Numbered from the stretch's first letter, positions 33,901-44,762 are shown. The stretch is 64,000 nt of DNA from Neobacillus driksii (GCF_013409995.1 NZ_JACCBX010000002.1:39827-103826); one strand, 5' to 3'. A program made the numbers and translations. Notes: generated from the letters alone by a model not told the origin.

Positions 33901-34254
33901 ATGAATGTAATTGGTGTTGGCGGTGTCTTTTGGAGGTCTAGAAACATCAAGGAACTAAAAAAATGGTATAGTGAGGTATTAGGATTAGCATTGGATAACG
34001 AGTGGAGTGGTACCATTTTTCCTTCTCAAGAAGGTAATGAAACCATCTTTTCTCTTTTTAAAGAGGACAGTGATTATTTTCCAAAAGAGCAGCAAGTGAT
34101 GTTAAATTTTCAGGTTGAAGATATGAATGAATGTTTAAATCATCTCAAAAAACTTGGAGTTCCTTTACTTAAGCAAGCTGAGAAGAGTGAGTTTGGGACA
34201 TTTACTTGGATTGCAGATCCCGAAGGAAGATGGATAGAACTTTGGGCAAAATAA
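33901..34254 (+). CDS. Vicinal-oxygen-chelate (glyoxalase-like) protein
   Basis: A 117-residue single-domain protein starting IGVGGVFWRSRNIKELKKWYSEVLGL and ending FTWIADPEGRWIELW, typical of small glyoxalase/bleomycin-resistance-like proteins. One metal-ligand His position is replaced (GGVFW), so a classical glyoxalase reaction is doubtful. GAGGTGA box before ATG. Confidence 0.8.
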   Translation: MNVIGVGGVFWRSRNIKELKKWYSEVLGLALDNEWSGTIFPSQEGNETIFSLFKEDSDYFPKEQQVMLNFQVEDMNECLNHLKKLGVPLLKQAEKSEFGTFTWIADPEGRWIELWAK

Positions 34255-34258
34255 CTTT

Positions 34259-34293
34259 TAAAAAAGAATGAGCCGGCAGCTCATTCTTTTTTA
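34259..34293. terminator. Bidirectional terminator
   Basis: AAAAAGAATGAGC / GCTCATTCTTTTTT stem with loop CGGCA between convergent genes. Confidence 0.9.
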
Positions 34294-34297
34294 AATA

Positions 34298-35341
34298 TTA
34301 TTTAGTCGAAGAAATGGAATCTCGGTCCACTGCCTGCGGCGGTTTTTCCATCCATCCTTCATCTATAAAGATTTTGGCACCATCCTGCACATATAGCCCT
34401 ATATCTAATAAAAACTTACTGTACATTGCACCTATATCATGCCGCCCGTTAAGGGATGAAGCATTCGCATAGGACCTGATTTTCATGCTGAACATATCAA
34501 TTTTATGAAACAGCATTAATTTATCTGAAAATGGGGCAAATGTAGAGTTTTCTGCTAGGTCATCCAACAATGGATGTGCCGGTAAATCTTCATTATTTAA
34601 CTGATGTCTACATGCCTCAATATGTTTCATGGTAATTTCTTTACCACGATGCATAAAATTTTTAACTTTTTCATTTTTAGCCACCTGGCCAAAAGCCATT
34701 AATAACACTTTGCTGGTGGAGTTGTTTTCCATATTATCATATAAATGAGCAATCTCGAGACCATGCAAAGGACGTACATGACCTAAAAAACCATTAAAAT
34801 AACTTTCCTTTTGTATAAATTCAACCTTTTCTGGGACAGGAATCACAGGTGGTCTCGTTAAAAATCCCTTTTCTTTCAACGTATCATTAAGGTTTACTAA
34901 CAAATCAGTGGTTAATTGATTACACTTTAAAATAAAATCCCTTACATCTTGTCTAAGCATTAATGGGATTGCAGTAGAGTAGAGACTTAAGCCAGCTTTC
35001 GCAGCATATTTCAAATAATGAAGATAAAATTCATCTGCAAATAATCTAGGAGCTCCTAAATTGACGTCATCCTCCGTAAAACCAATCGGAATGGGGAAAT
35101 TTTCGCTATCAAATATCTTTTTAATGTCTCGTAGAAATTCTTTACTAAGATTTAAAGCATTTTTCAGGATTTCTTTTATTTCTTTGTCATTCACATGCTG
35201 GAGATAATAACTAAGTACACATTTGGACATAGTATTGCCCATATATACAGCCCAAAGTTTACCCATTTCAGCTGATGTTAATTTTTCGACTGGATGATCC
35301 ATAAGTTTGGAGGTAATCTTTATAGGCTTTATGGTCTTCAT
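34298..35341 (-). CDS. DUF3231-family protein
   Basis: A 347-residue protein with two similar all-helical halves (LTSAEMGKLWAVYMGNTMSKC near the start, GLEIAHLYDNMENNSTSKVLL from about residue 200). This is the tandem DUF3231 layout common in spore-formers, related to ferritin-like four-helix bundles. No function is established. It has an AGGAG-type box upstream of ATG 35341. Confidence 0.82.
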   Translation of the reverse strand: MKTIKPIKITSKLMDHPVEKLTSAEMGKLWAVYMGNTMSKCVLSYYLQHVNDKEIKEILKNALNLSKEFLRDIKKIFDSENFPIPIGFTEDDVNLGAPRLFADEFYLHYLKYAAKAGLSLYSTAIPLMLRQDVRDFILKCNQLTTDLLVNLNDTLKEKGFLTRPPVIPVPEKVEFIQKESYFNGFLGHVRPLHGLEIAHLYDNMENNSTSKVLLMAFGQVAKNEKVKNFMHRGKEITMKHIEACRHQLNNEDLPAHPLLDDLAENSTFAPFSDKLMLFHKIDMFSMKIRSYANASSLNGRHDIGAMYSKFLLDIGLYVQDGAKIFIDEGWMEKPPQAVDRDSISSTK

Positions 35342-35406
35342 AGGCTAAATGCTCCTTACGTCAATCGTTTCTCCTAGTTTTTTCATATAATGTAAAACTA
35401 TACGTT

Positions 35407-36324
35407 TCAGTACAGAAATCTCCACAAATAGAAGGTTGCGTAGGATTCCCAATTCGTCCAATTTACTGCTAATTTCATAATTTCGTCTTTGGGCGGTTTC
35501 TTTTCTCTACCTAGTCGGTGTTTAATCGCATTCTGCAGGCCCACATCATCAATAGGGAAAGCAGAGGGATATCGTAAACAGCGCATTAATACATAATTAG
35601 CCGTCCAAGGACCGATACCACGTATTTTGACTAGCATTTTCTCAGCACGTTTATAATCTCCTATTTCAAGCAGCATATCTTTTGATAATTTCCCATCAAC
35701 CATTAGTTGTGCAACTCCAATGAGATATTCAGATTTCTTTTTCGTCATGCGCAAGCTTTCCAATTCCTCGACAGCTAATCCTGCAATATCTTCAGGGGAA
35801 GGGAAGATCCAATAGGTGAGACCGTCATACAACACACTTCGACCAAATTGTTCGACAAAACGTCTTTTTAAGGTGTAGGCAAAAGAGAGGTTGATTTGCT
35901 GCCCTAAAATTCCCCAGCAAAGTGCTTCAAACAAATCAGGAATACCAATAATCCGCAAACCATAAAAAGATTCAACAGCTGGTCCCAGAAGAGGATCTAC
36001 CTTTGCTATAGAATAAAACGATTTCAAATCCCTGTCTAAATCGAACCACTCTCTGACATAGCGGGCGACATCATCTCGGATTATTTGGCTAGTTGACTTT
36101 CTTTCACCTAAAAAACGTATGAGTAAATGGTTTTCATCTACAGAACTAACCTCAATAAGTGGTGTTTCTCCTCCTATCGGAATAGCCTTGTAAATACGAT
36201 CATGATGGATGTGAAAAAGGCATTCGTTACTACTCCTGGAAAGGTAATTTATATTTTCTTTAAAGTTGTACTCTTCGGGTAAGGATAGTTTCAGTACATG
36301 CCCATTTTCTTCCCAAGATTGCAT
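35407..36324 (-). CDS. alkA: DNA-3-methyladenine glycosylase (AlkA type)
   Basis: A 305-residue HhH-GPD glycosylase that removes alkylated purines. The helix-hairpin-helix and catalytic region KIRGIGPWTANYVLMR...FPIDDVGLQ (about residues 233-262) includes the conserved catalytic Asp. The N-terminal 100 residues form the AlkA-type beta domain. It is divergent from an O6-alkylguanine methyltransferase gene, forming an alkylation-repair pair. Start ATG 36324. Confidence 0.9.
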   Translation of the reverse strand: MQSWEENGHVLKLSLPEEYNFKENINYLSRSSNECLFHIHHDRIYKAIPIGGETPLIEVSSVDENHLLIRFLGERKSTSQIIRDDVARYVREWFDLDRDLKSFYSIAKVDPLLGPAVESFYGLRIIGIPDLFEALCWGILGQQINLSFAYTLKRRFVEQFGRSVLYDGLTYWIFPSPEDIAGLAVEELESLRMTKKKSEYLIGVAQLMVDGKLSKDMLLEIGDYKRAEKMLVKIRGIGPWTANYVLMRCLRYPSAFPIDDVGLQNAIKHRLGREKKPPKDEIMKLAVNWTNWESYATFYLWRFLY

Positions 36325-36472
36325 AATGATGAAAACCTCCGTTATTAAAGTACTAATTAAAGTTATAACACGAAGGAAAACGAATTTCTTGTTTTTTCTT
36401 TCTGAAAGACTTAATTCTGATTCTGTTACCAGGTATACTGATGAAGAGCAGATGATTATGGTGGAGGTTTTG

Positions 36473-36988
36473 ATGATGAAACAAATACTATATTGGACAC
36501 AGTTGGTTTATGATAATTGGAAACTCTTTATGGCAGCAACTTCTAATGGTCTTTGTTACGTTGGCTCTCAGGATAAGCCCTTTGAGGAGATGGAGATTTG
36601 GGTAAAAAAACATTACCCCGGCAGCCAATTGGTGCAGGATCTTACCGTAATGCAGCCATACGTAGATGAATTTAAAGAATTTTTTCAAGGTAAAAGGAAT
36701 TCGTTTACCATCCCCCAAGAATTAAAGGGAACCAAATTTCAGACAGATGTGTGGAATGCACTTTGTAAAATTCCTTACGGAGAAACATGGACATATTCAG
36801 ATATTGCGACTGTGATTGAAAGACCATCAGCAGTCCGCGCCGTTGGTGCTGCAATCGGAGCAAATCCCGTTCTCTTAACAGTACCTTGTCATCGTGTAAT
36901 TGGGAAGAACGGGAAACTTACCGGGTTTCGCGGCGGATTGGAAATGAAGGAACAGCTTTTAAAGCTCGAGCAAGGAAAACCATATTAA
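36473..36988 (+). CDS. ogt: Methylated-DNA--protein-cysteine methyltransferase
   Basis: A 171-residue O6-alkylguanine-DNA alkyltransferase with acceptor Cys in VPCHRVIG near residue 141 and the DNA-binding segment FQTDVWNALCKIPYGETWTYSDIA. ATG 36473 or 36476 follows GGTGGAGG. Upstream in-frame codons back to 36266 overlap the divergent alkA gene and are not used. Confidence 0.92.
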   Translation: MMKQILYWTQLVYDNWKLFMAATSNGLCYVGSQDKPFEEMEIWVKKHYPGSQLVQDLTVMQPYVDEFKEFFQGKRNSFTIPQELKGTKFQTDVWNALCKIPYGETWTYSDIATVIERPSAVRAVGAAIGANPVLLTVPCHRVIGKNGKLTGFRGGLEMKEQLLKLEQGKPY

Positions 36989-37058
36989 TCGCTGATAAAA
37001 GCACCAATTTCTTGGACATACTATTTCTTATGAATTGAGAAAACGAGGTGCATATTTC

Positions 37059-37199
37059 ATGGAAGAAATCCAAGAAGTTAGATTTTGTGAAAACTGCGGC
37101 AGAGAAACGGTACATATGGTGAGAGAAGATCCGTTGGAAATCGAGTATATCTGTAAGGAATGCAACGATCAACAAGAAATGTTTAAATCGTTTTTTTAA
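37059..37199 (+). CDS. Small zinc-ribbon protein
   Basis: A 46-residue protein with two Cys pairs, CENC near residue 10 and CKEC near residue 35, a minimal zinc ribbon. GAGGTG box 8 bases before ATG, terminator after. Short proteins of this kind are common in Bacillaceae; role unknown. Confidence 0.8.
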   Translation: MEEIQEVRFCENCGRETVHMVREDPLEIEYICKECNDQQEMFKSFF

Positions 37200-37218
37200 G
37201 AAATAATAAAATCATTAT

Positions 37219-37247
37219 AGGCAGAGCCTTATTATTGGGGCTCTGTC
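37219..37247 (+). terminator. Terminator of the zinc-ribbon gene
   Basis: GGCAGAGCC / GGCTCTGTC(C) stem with loop TTATTATTGG, then TTATTT. Confidence 0.7.
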
Positions 37248-37315
37248 CTTATTTATATCGTGAACCCTATACCAATCCATACATAACATAGTAGTAACAC
37301 CAAGGAGGGGTTACT

Positions 37316-37507
37316 TTGGTTACGAACCATAATAATGTTTCAATTGGAACAGTTTCTGGAGGCATAGTTAACTTTGGCGGTGCTGTTTACATTTCACCCA
37401 TTTCTATTACCAAAACCGTAAGTGGCTCTGGGGAAAATAACACAAGCGCCGATTCTGGAATGGACTCAGAAACTGAGCAAAACATGAGTTTCTCTAAGCG
37501 TTGCTAA
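37316..37507 (+). CDS. GerPA/GerPF-family spore protein
   Basis: A 63-residue protein containing SIGTVSGGIVNFGGAVYISPIS, the signature of the GerPA/GerPF family of small spore proteins needed for germinant permeation of the coat. It starts at TTG 37316 with an AAGGAGGGG box 5 bases upstream. It lies just before the gerA-type operon, which supports a germination role, although a true gerPABCDEF operon is not here. The Ser/Glu-rich tail differs from standard members. Confidence 0.78.
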   Translation: MVTNHNNVSIGTVSGGIVNFGGAVYISPISITKTVSGSGENNTSADSGMDSETEQNMSFSKRC

Positions 37508-37613
37508 AAAGCACCGCTATTTTTTTTGCCCCAATCGTTAGGATGGTATAAAGAGGTTTAGTTGGTAAATAATACTTTAAGCAACTATCTTTAGTGGACA
37601 GAAGGTGCTGAAA

Positions 37614-39119
37614 TTGTTCTTTAAGAAGCTGTTTTCAACAAAAGGTAATTTAATACCTAAGGACCAGAATCTTATACCAGAGACAAGAGAAAAAATGTCC
37701 ACTGAGTTTAAACAAAGACTGCAGAATAGCGCTGACATTTCGGAGAATGAAATAGGCGCTTCTGGGATTACCTTATTCTCCATAGGAACATTAATAGACA
37801 AAACTATGCTACATAGAGACATTATAGATCCACTAAAAGGATTATCCTTCGATTCAACCCAAAAAATTATGGAGCATTTGTCAATTGGCGAGATTGAAAA
37901 GTCAAACCAGATGGAAAAGGCAGTCCAAGCTGCTCTAGACGGAAATGTAATCATTTTTTTAGACGGGAATTCATCCGTTCTATTAGCAAAAATACCTTCC
38001 AGAGTTGGACGTTCAGTATCTTATGCTCAAAATGAATCTCAGGTTATTGGACCTCAGATGGCGTTTACTGAAAGCCTACTGACAAATATGACCCTTATTA
38101 GAAGTTATATTAAGGATACATCTTTATGTATTGAAAATTTACAGGTAGGGTCTCGAACAAATAAATTGGTTTCCATTGTCTATATTAACGGCATTGTTTC
38201 GGAGCAAATGGTCGGCAGCCTAAGAAAAAGAATTCAAGAGATAAAAATGGATGGAATCCTTGACAGTTCGGTGTTAGAACAGCTGCTTGCAGAGAACTCA
38301 TTGACCATTTTCCCACAAATGGCATTAACAGAACGACCCGATCGTGTATCGGATTGGCTGCTAAAGGGGAAAGTCGCAATCTTTGTGGATGGAAGCTCAT
38401 TGGCTATTGTTTGTCCTCAATCGTTTATGGAATTTTTTCAAAGTATGGAGGATAGTAATGTAAATTGGCAGATTGCGACATTCTGGCGATTATTAAGATT
38501 CACCGCATTATTCCTTTCCGTTTTCTTTACTGCTTTATATGTTGCGTCCTTAACCTTTCACTATGAGGTCATCCCGCAAACTTTGTTGTTTACACTTAGT
38601 GAGTCACGGGCGAAGGTACCATTTCCTCCGATAATAGAAGCACTATTATTAGAATTTATTATGGAATTATTACGAGAAGCGGGTGCTCGTCTGCCGACAA
38701 AAGTAGGTCAAACGATGGGTATCGTTGGCGGTATCGTAATAGGAACAGCTGCTGTAGAAGCAGGTTTTACGAGTAACATCCTCATTATCATTATTTCCTT
38801 AGGAGCTCTAGGTTCGTTCGTAACTCCAAGTTATACAATGGGAAATGTCATCCGTATCGTTCGATTTCCGCTGATCATATTGGCTGGATTCTGGGGTTTT
38901 TATGGAATGATGTTCGGCTTTTGCTTTTTACTACTGCACCTTTTAAGACAAACAAGCCTAGGAAGTCCTTATCTATCACCATTTTATCCGCCGCGTTTTG
39001 CAGATTGGAAGGACAGTATCATTCGGCTGCCATTATCCATCACAAACAAAAGACCGGACTTAACAAGGGCTGAAGACGAATATAAATTTGACCCAATAAA
39101 GGCAAAAAAACATAATTGA
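37614..39119 (+). CDS. GerA-type germination receptor subunit A
   Basis: A subunit of a nutrient germinant receptor in the spore inner membrane. The protein has a hydrophilic N-terminal half (MSTEFKQRLQ to about residue 290), then about five membrane helices, with family blocks RVGRSVSYAQNESQVIGPQMAFTE and LLEFIMELLREAGARLP. About 501 residues. TTG 37614 is suggested because AAGGTG lies just upstream; GTG 37605 is in frame but without a box. First of an A-B-C operon; the germinant cannot be predicted. Confidence 0.9.
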   Translation: MFFKKLFSTKGNLIPKDQNLIPETREKMSTEFKQRLQNSADISENEIGASGITLFSIGTLIDKTMLHRDIIDPLKGLSFDSTQKIMEHLSIGEIEKSNQMEKAVQAALDGNVIIFLDGNSSVLLAKIPSRVGRSVSYAQNESQVIGPQMAFTESLLTNMTLIRSYIKDTSLCIENLQVGSRTNKLVSIVYINGIVSEQMVGSLRKRIQEIKMDGILDSSVLEQLLAENSLTIFPQMALTERPDRVSDWLLKGKVAIFVDGSSLAIVCPQSFMEFFQSMEDSNVNWQIATFWRLLRFTALFLSVFFTALYVASLTFHYEVIPQTLLFTLSESRAKVPFPPIIEALLLEFIMELLREAGARLPTKVGQTMGIVGGIVIGTAAVEAGFTSNILIIIISLGALGSFVTPSYTMGNVIRIVRFPLIILAGFWGFYGMMFGFCFLLLHLLRQTSLGSPYLSPFYPPRFADWKDSIIRLPLSITNKRPDLTRAEDEYKFDPIKAKKHN

Positions 39120-39140
39120 CCTTAGGCAGCAGGTGACACG

Positions 39141-40247
39141 ATGAAAGTTCAATATCAAGCAAAGCCACAATATATTTTAAGTACTTTTATACTATTTTTT
39201 ATTATCCATTCGATACAAGTTGGGATTGGGATACAAGGTTTCCAGCGAATTATTTTCTCGGAGGCAAAGAACGATTCTTGGATATCTGTGGTCCTGGCAG
39301 GTGTTTTCACTCATATTGTGGTATTTTTCATCATTAAAACCTTACAACTATATGGACCCACTGATATTTACGGCATTCATATCGAAGTGTATGGAAAATG
39401 GATTGGAAAAGCAGTTAATTGTATATACATCTTTTACTGCTTAGGTATGTTTGTGGTCATTTTAAATAACTATATTGAGGTCATACAAACATGGGTTTTT
39501 CCAACCGTACCCACATGGTTGTTTTCAATCTCCATCCTGTTATTAGTGGTTTATGGGGTGACTGGCGGCATACGAGTAATAGCAGGCGCTGGTTTTTTTA
39601 GCATTATTCTTTCAGTCTGGATATTGAGTTTCATTGGCTATCCTTTACGATTTGTTGACTTTCATCATCTTCTTCCTGTAATGGAATCGAATATTACATC
39701 GATTTTAAAAGGGTCTTATAAAATGACGATCACCTTAATAGGTTTTGAGATCCTCTATATAGTCTATCCATTCATGGAAGATAGAAAGAAGGTAATAAAG
39801 TATGCCCACCTAGGAGTCGCCGCAACTAACATCTTGTACTTAATCCTTATGCTGCTAACTCTCAGTTATTTTAGCCCTGGTCAATTGGAGAATACCAATT
39901 GGCCGACTCTTTCCTTATTTAAAATTGTTAAACTTCCTTTTATTGAGAGGACTGAATATGTAGCCGTTTCTTATTGGCTGCTCATCATCCTCCCAAATCT
40001 ATTGCTATATATGTGGGCGGCAGTACGCGGTATAAAGCGTTCATTTGAAAGGAAAACAAAAGGGGTCATTTGGTTTTTTACAATCTTTCTGTTTTTTGTC
40101 AGTATTTTTATTAATACACGTTCAAAAATAAATCAGTTTAACGACTTTTTTGACAACATTGCTTTTTATATTGCTTTTTGTTATCCATTTATCCTTTATA
40201 TTTTGGCTTTGATAAAGAAGAAAATGACATCCCTAAAGGAGAACTAG
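39141..40247 (+). CDS. GerA-type germination receptor subunit B (permease-like)
   Basis: A 368-residue ten-helix protein of the endospore germination permease family (APC superfamily), thought to bind the germinant. Recognised by GIGIQGFQRI in helix 1 and the overall GerAB/GerKB pattern. ATG 39141 lies 21 bases after subunit A; its stop is 2 bases before subunit C. Confidence 0.9.
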   Translation: MKVQYQAKPQYILSTFILFFIIHSIQVGIGIQGFQRIIFSEAKNDSWISVVLAGVFTHIVVFFIIKTLQLYGPTDIYGIHIEVYGKWIGKAVNCIYIFYCLGMFVVILNNYIEVIQTWVFPTVPTWLFSISILLLVVYGVTGGIRVIAGAGFFSIILSVWILSFIGYPLRFVDFHHLLPVMESNITSILKGSYKMTITLIGFEILYIVYPFMEDRKKVIKYAHLGVAATNILYLILMLLTLSYFSPGQLENTNWPTLSLFKIVKLPFIERTEYVAVSYWLLIILPNLLLYMWAAVRGIKRSFERKTKGVIWFFTIFLFFVSIFINTRSKINQFNDFFDNIAFYIAFCYPFILYILALIKKKMTSLKEN

Positions 40248-40249
40248 AA

Positions 40250-41371
40250 ATGAGGACAAAAGGATGGATTTGGTCTTGTTCATTTTCTTTTCTGTTACTG
40301 TGCGGCTGTGCACAACCTAAGGTTCTTGAAGAAGTCGGTCTTGTTACTACTTATGGTTATGATATTTCAAAAAATGGCAGTATCTTAGGAACGATGGTTG
40401 AGTTAACAATCGATCCTGCTTCACCTAAGGATGTAGTTATTTTAGAGTCAGAAGCACTTTCCGTAAGGGGAATTCGGAACAATGCAAATAATAAGACCTC
40501 TAAAAGACTTGCTTCTGGCCAGCTTAGAGTAATAATATACGGTGAAGAAATACTGAAACAAGGAAGAACAGGAATAGCAGAAACGTTAACAAGTGACCCA
40601 TCCATTAGTGATATGACCTATTTGGCAATGGCTGACGGGACAGCACGGGATTTGTTAAAGTTAAAAACAGAACATATTCCTGATATCGGAAATCATCTTT
40701 ATAAGCTCATCGACCAAAACACCAAGGGAAGAGTCATGCCATCAGCTACCCTGCAAGAAGTGTTACATAACCTTTTCTCAATTGGTAAAGAACCTATTTT
40801 GCCAATTTTAAAAAAAGACGGTAAAGGGGAGGTTGGTTTCACAGGAGTAGCATTGTTTAAGGAAAGTAAATTAGTTGGAAAAATAAATAGTGATCAAAGC
40901 TTTTATCTAAACTTGATTATTGACAAATATAAAGGCGGAAACAAGGATGTTGAGATAAAAAGTTCGAAATTAAAACCCAGAAACCAACAGCTGAACAAAA
41001 CAGTTGCCTCTTTAGATGCAGTCAACGGCAGTAGTAAGATTAAGCTTATTAACAGAGAAAAAGTGGAATTTGATTTAGATGTTAAGGTTGATGGCAGGCT
41101 GCTCGAGGTAACAAGCATGATTGATTTGGGTAATCAGGAAAATATTAAGTTGGTCGAGAAGGAAATTACGAAAAGCATCAAAAGAGAGATTGAAAAGCTT
41201 ATCGCTTATTGTCAATCAAAGGAGTCAGATGCAATGGGCTTTGGAGAAATATATAGAAGCTCAGTAAGGCACTCAAATCTTACCGATAAAAGATGGTATA
41301 AAATGTTTAAAGAGGCTAAAGTCAATGTAAATGTAGACTTTAGTGTGAAAAGAACAGGGCTTAATGAGTAA
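40250..41371 (+). CDS. GerA-type germination receptor subunit C (lipoprotein)
   Basis: A 373-residue Ger(x)C lipoprotein (signal ending LLLCGCAQ). Characteristic early segment EEVGLVTTYGYDIS and the C-terminal IKREIEKLIAYCQSKESDAMGFGEIYR block are present. AAGGAG box 9 bases before ATG 40250. Lipidation by Lgt is needed for receptor function in this family. Last gene of the operon, followed by a terminator. Confidence 0.92.
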   Translation: MRTKGWIWSCSFSFLLLCGCAQPKVLEEVGLVTTYGYDISKNGSILGTMVELTIDPASPKDVVILESEALSVRGIRNNANNKTSKRLASGQLRVIIYGEEILKQGRTGIAETLTSDPSISDMTYLAMADGTARDLLKLKTEHIPDIGNHLYKLIDQNTKGRVMPSATLQEVLHNLFSIGKEPILPILKKDGKGEVGFTGVALFKESKLVGKINSDQSFYLNLIIDKYKGGNKDVEIKSSKLKPRNQQLNKTVASLDAVNGSSKIKLINREKVEFDLDVKVDGRLLEVTSMIDLGNQENIKLVEKEITKSIKREIEKLIAYCQSKESDAMGFGEIYRSSVRHSNLTDKRWYKMFKEAKVNVNVDFSVKRTGLNE

Positions 41372-41402
41372 AAAAGCTGCCAATAAAAACTGGCAGCTTT
41401 TC
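41371..41402. terminator. Terminator between ger operon and pbuX
   Basis: AAAAAGCTGCCA / TGGCAGCTTTT stem with an 8-base loop between convergent units; works in both directions. Confidence 0.9.
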
Positions 41403-41412
41403 TAGATTACTA

Positions 41413-42722
41413 TTAAGCAACACTTTGACTGCTTGGATTTGTTGTTTGACCCTGCTTTTTCGGTCCAGCGACATTAAACACAATATTTAAGAAAATAGCA
41501 GTTAAACTTCCAGCTACAATCCCGTTGTTTGTTAGGATTTTCACACTTTCAGGAAGCTGTGCAAAAAGGTCCGGAACAGCGGTAACACCTAGACCCATAC
41601 CTACAGAGCAAGCAATAATTAAGAGGTTTTCCTGTGAAGCAAATTCCACTTTACTTAACATTTTAATTCCGTATGCAATAACCATTCCAAACATGGCTAC
41701 CATTGCTCCACCTAGAACAGAGGTTGGAATAACCGTTGTTAAGGCACCGATTTTAGGAACAAATCCCAAGATCACTAACATTGTACCCATGGTATAGATT
41801 ACATTTTTAGTCTTAACACCTGTTAACTGCAATAACCCCACGTTTTGTGAGTAGGTAGTATAAGGGAATGCATTAAATAATGCACCTAACATAATCGCAA
41901 TTCCTTCTGCTCGATAACCTTTTGCCAAATCGCTTTCCTTCAGCTTTCTTCCAGTAATATCACTAAGAGCAAAGTAAACACCCGTTGATTCAACCAAACT
42001 AACAATCGCAACAAGAGTCATCGTAATAATTGGTGTCCATTCAAATGTAGGGGTACCAAAGTAAAATGGCTTGACCATATGGAACCATGAAGCTTCCCCA
42101 ACGGCTGCAAAGTTTACCTTACCCATTAGGGCAGCAACAATTGTTCCACCCGCAAGACCTAGGAGAATCGCAACAGAACGAATAAATCCTTTTGTAAAAC
42201 GATAGAGAAGGATAATAAATAATAACGTTCCAAAAGCTAAGCTGATATTTGAAAGACTTCCAAAATCAGCACTTCCTTGACCACCGGCAATATTATTCAT
42301 AGCAACCGGAATAAGGGTAATACCTATAATGGTAACGACCGAGCCAGTAACAACAGGAGGGAAAAACTTGATTAACTTACTAAAGAACTGAGCAATCAAA
42401 ACAACAATTAAACCAGAGACTAGAATAGAACCATAAATTGCTGAAACACCATACTCTCCGCCAATAGCAATCATTGGTCCCACGGCGGTAAAGGTACATC
42501 CTAGAACGATCGGCAAGCCAATCCCGAAAAAGCGATTCTGCCAAACTTGTAAAATTGTCGCGATTCCGCACATTAAAATATCAATTGAAACTAAATAGGT
42601 TAATTGCTCTCCAGTAAGATTCAAAGCTCCACCGACGATAAGAGGGACGATGACAGCTCCTGCATACATAGCTAATACATGTTGAATACCTAAAGATGCA
42701 ATTTTGAACGGATGTTGTTTCA

Positions 42723-42723
<1 letters not shown>
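41413..42723 (-). CDS. pbuX: Xanthine permease
   Basis: A 436-residue nucleobase/cation symporter-2 protein with about 12-14 helices. Family blocks are QHVLAMYAGAVIVPLIVGGA at about 14-33, the STGVYFALSD signature region and the Q/G-rich helix 9-10 zone. Its start overlaps the xpt stop by one base, and both are downstream of the guanine riboswitch, which fixes the substrate as xanthine or a related purine. Confidence 0.93.
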
Positions 42724-43433
<710 letters not shown>

Positions 43434-43441
43434 TCATTACC

Positions 43442-43512
43442 CACTCATAGTCGGATTGTTAACGGCAATCCGGTAGAAACTTGCAGGCCATATCCCTGCG
43501 ATTATATGAGTG
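43442..43512 (-). ncRNA. Guanine-type purine riboswitch
   Basis: The minus strand carries CACTCATATAATCGC at one end and CCGACTATGAGTG at the other, closing stem P1, with conserved junctions GGATATGG, GTTTCTACCGG and CCGACTA. The discriminating base is C (GACTATG, not GATTATG), so it binds guanine or xanthine-like ligands. It controls xpt-pbuX through the downstream terminator. Confidence 0.96.
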
Positions 43513-43741
43513 AAACCTTATAAATTTATTTTCATTATAACCATCGTGGAATAGGAAAGCAATGGTTTTTTAAGCAAAAGACGAACGATAGATTTTTTTA
43601 GGGATGTATTGTTCGTGTTATGAAAACGCTTTATTTATTATTCTAAAAGGTATTATTCTTTGATTGAATAACCATTCATTTTCCGTTACTATTGAAACAG
43701 GAAGTTTATTCAGAAAATTCTAAATCAAAGGAGAGTCGACC

Positions 43742-44740
43742 ATGCAAAAAACAATCCCTGAAAATTGGTGGAATCAGTTGAGGCTGCCTGTAATTTCTGC
43801 ACCGATGTTTTTAGTATCGGGTCCTGAACTAGTGAAAAATTGCTGCTTAAATGGTGTTATTGGGTCATTTCCTGCTCCAAACGCAAGACCGATTGAGGTA
43901 CTGGATCAATGGATGGGTCAGTTAAACGAAGAATTAGAACAAGCCAGGGCAGCAGAGCCTGACCGAAAAATTGCTCCTTGGGCGATGAATATGGTTGTAC
44001 ATAGCACCTATAGCCGTCTTCAGGACGAATTGGAGTTAATTAAAAAGCATAAGCCCCAATTGGTCATCACTTCATTAGGTAGTCCTAAACACGTAGTAGA
44101 TATTGTCCATGAATATGGGGGATTAGTATTCTCAGATGTCAGCGATTTAAAATTTGCCCGTAAGGCTGCAGAAACCGGTGTTGACGGACTAATACTAGTT
44201 GCAAGTGGTGCTGGCGGCCACGCTGGACAAATTAATAGCTTTGCGTTTGTTGATATGGTCCGTACTTTTTGGGACGGCATTATTGTTCTTGCTGGTGCGA
44301 TTTCAACAGGGAAGGGCATATTAGCCGCACAGGCAGCTGGTGCTGACTTAGCTTATATGGGTACAAGATTTATCGTAGCTACAGAAAGTATGGCAAATGA
44401 TGATTATCGGGAAATGCTTGTGAATTCCAGTCAAGAGGATATCGTCCTAACCGATGCTTTTTCTGGTGTCAGGGCAAATATGCTTATTCCAAGTATCCAA
44501 AAAGCAGGACTTGATCCGGCTCAGTTGGTTAAAAAGGAAAAGGTTGATTTTGATAATATGCACGGTAAACCAGAAGCGAAAGCGTGGCGTGATATTTGGA
44601 GCGCAGGGCATGGAGTAGGTGCGATTGATAAAATTGAATCTGCCGCCGAAATCATTCAACGATTAGAAGGAGAATATCAAGAAGCACTCCAAAAAGTGAA
44701 CGAAACGGCTGCAAAAGTAAGCAGGTTAACTGTAAAATAA
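43742..44740 (+). CDS. Nitronate monooxygenase-family flavoprotein
   Basis: A 332-residue FMN-dependent TIM barrel protein of the nitronate monooxygenase (2-nitropropane dioxygenase) family: PVISAPMFLVSGPELV at the start, GVDGLILVASGAGGHAG near residue 140-156 with the catalytic-type His, and LAGAISTGKGILAAQAAGADLAYMGTRF for FMN phosphate. These enzymes oxidise propionate-3-nitronate and related toxins. Start ATG 43742 follows AAAGGAGAG. Monocistronic. Confidence 0.9.
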   Translation: MQKTIPENWWNQLRLPVISAPMFLVSGPELVKNCCLNGVIGSFPAPNARPIEVLDQWMGQLNEELEQARAAEPDRKIAPWAMNMVVHSTYSRLQDELELIKKHKPQLVITSLGSPKHVVDIVHEYGGLVFSDVSDLKFARKAAETGVDGLILVASGAGGHAGQINSFAFVDMVRTFWDGIIVLAGAISTGKGILAAQAAGADLAYMGTRFIVATESMANDDYREMLVNSSQEDIVLTDAFSGVRANMLIPSIQKAGLDPAQLVKKEKVDFDNMHGKPEAKAWRDIWSAGHGVGAIDKIESAAEIIQRLEGEYQEALQKVNETAAKVSRLTVK

Positions 44741-44762
44741 TGCAGGTGATTGGCTAACAATC

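Noticed and set aside
36266-36472. 69-residue N-terminal extension of the methyltransferase
   Set aside because: It overlaps the start of divergent alkA, lacks family similarity, and the good ribosome binding site is before 36473.
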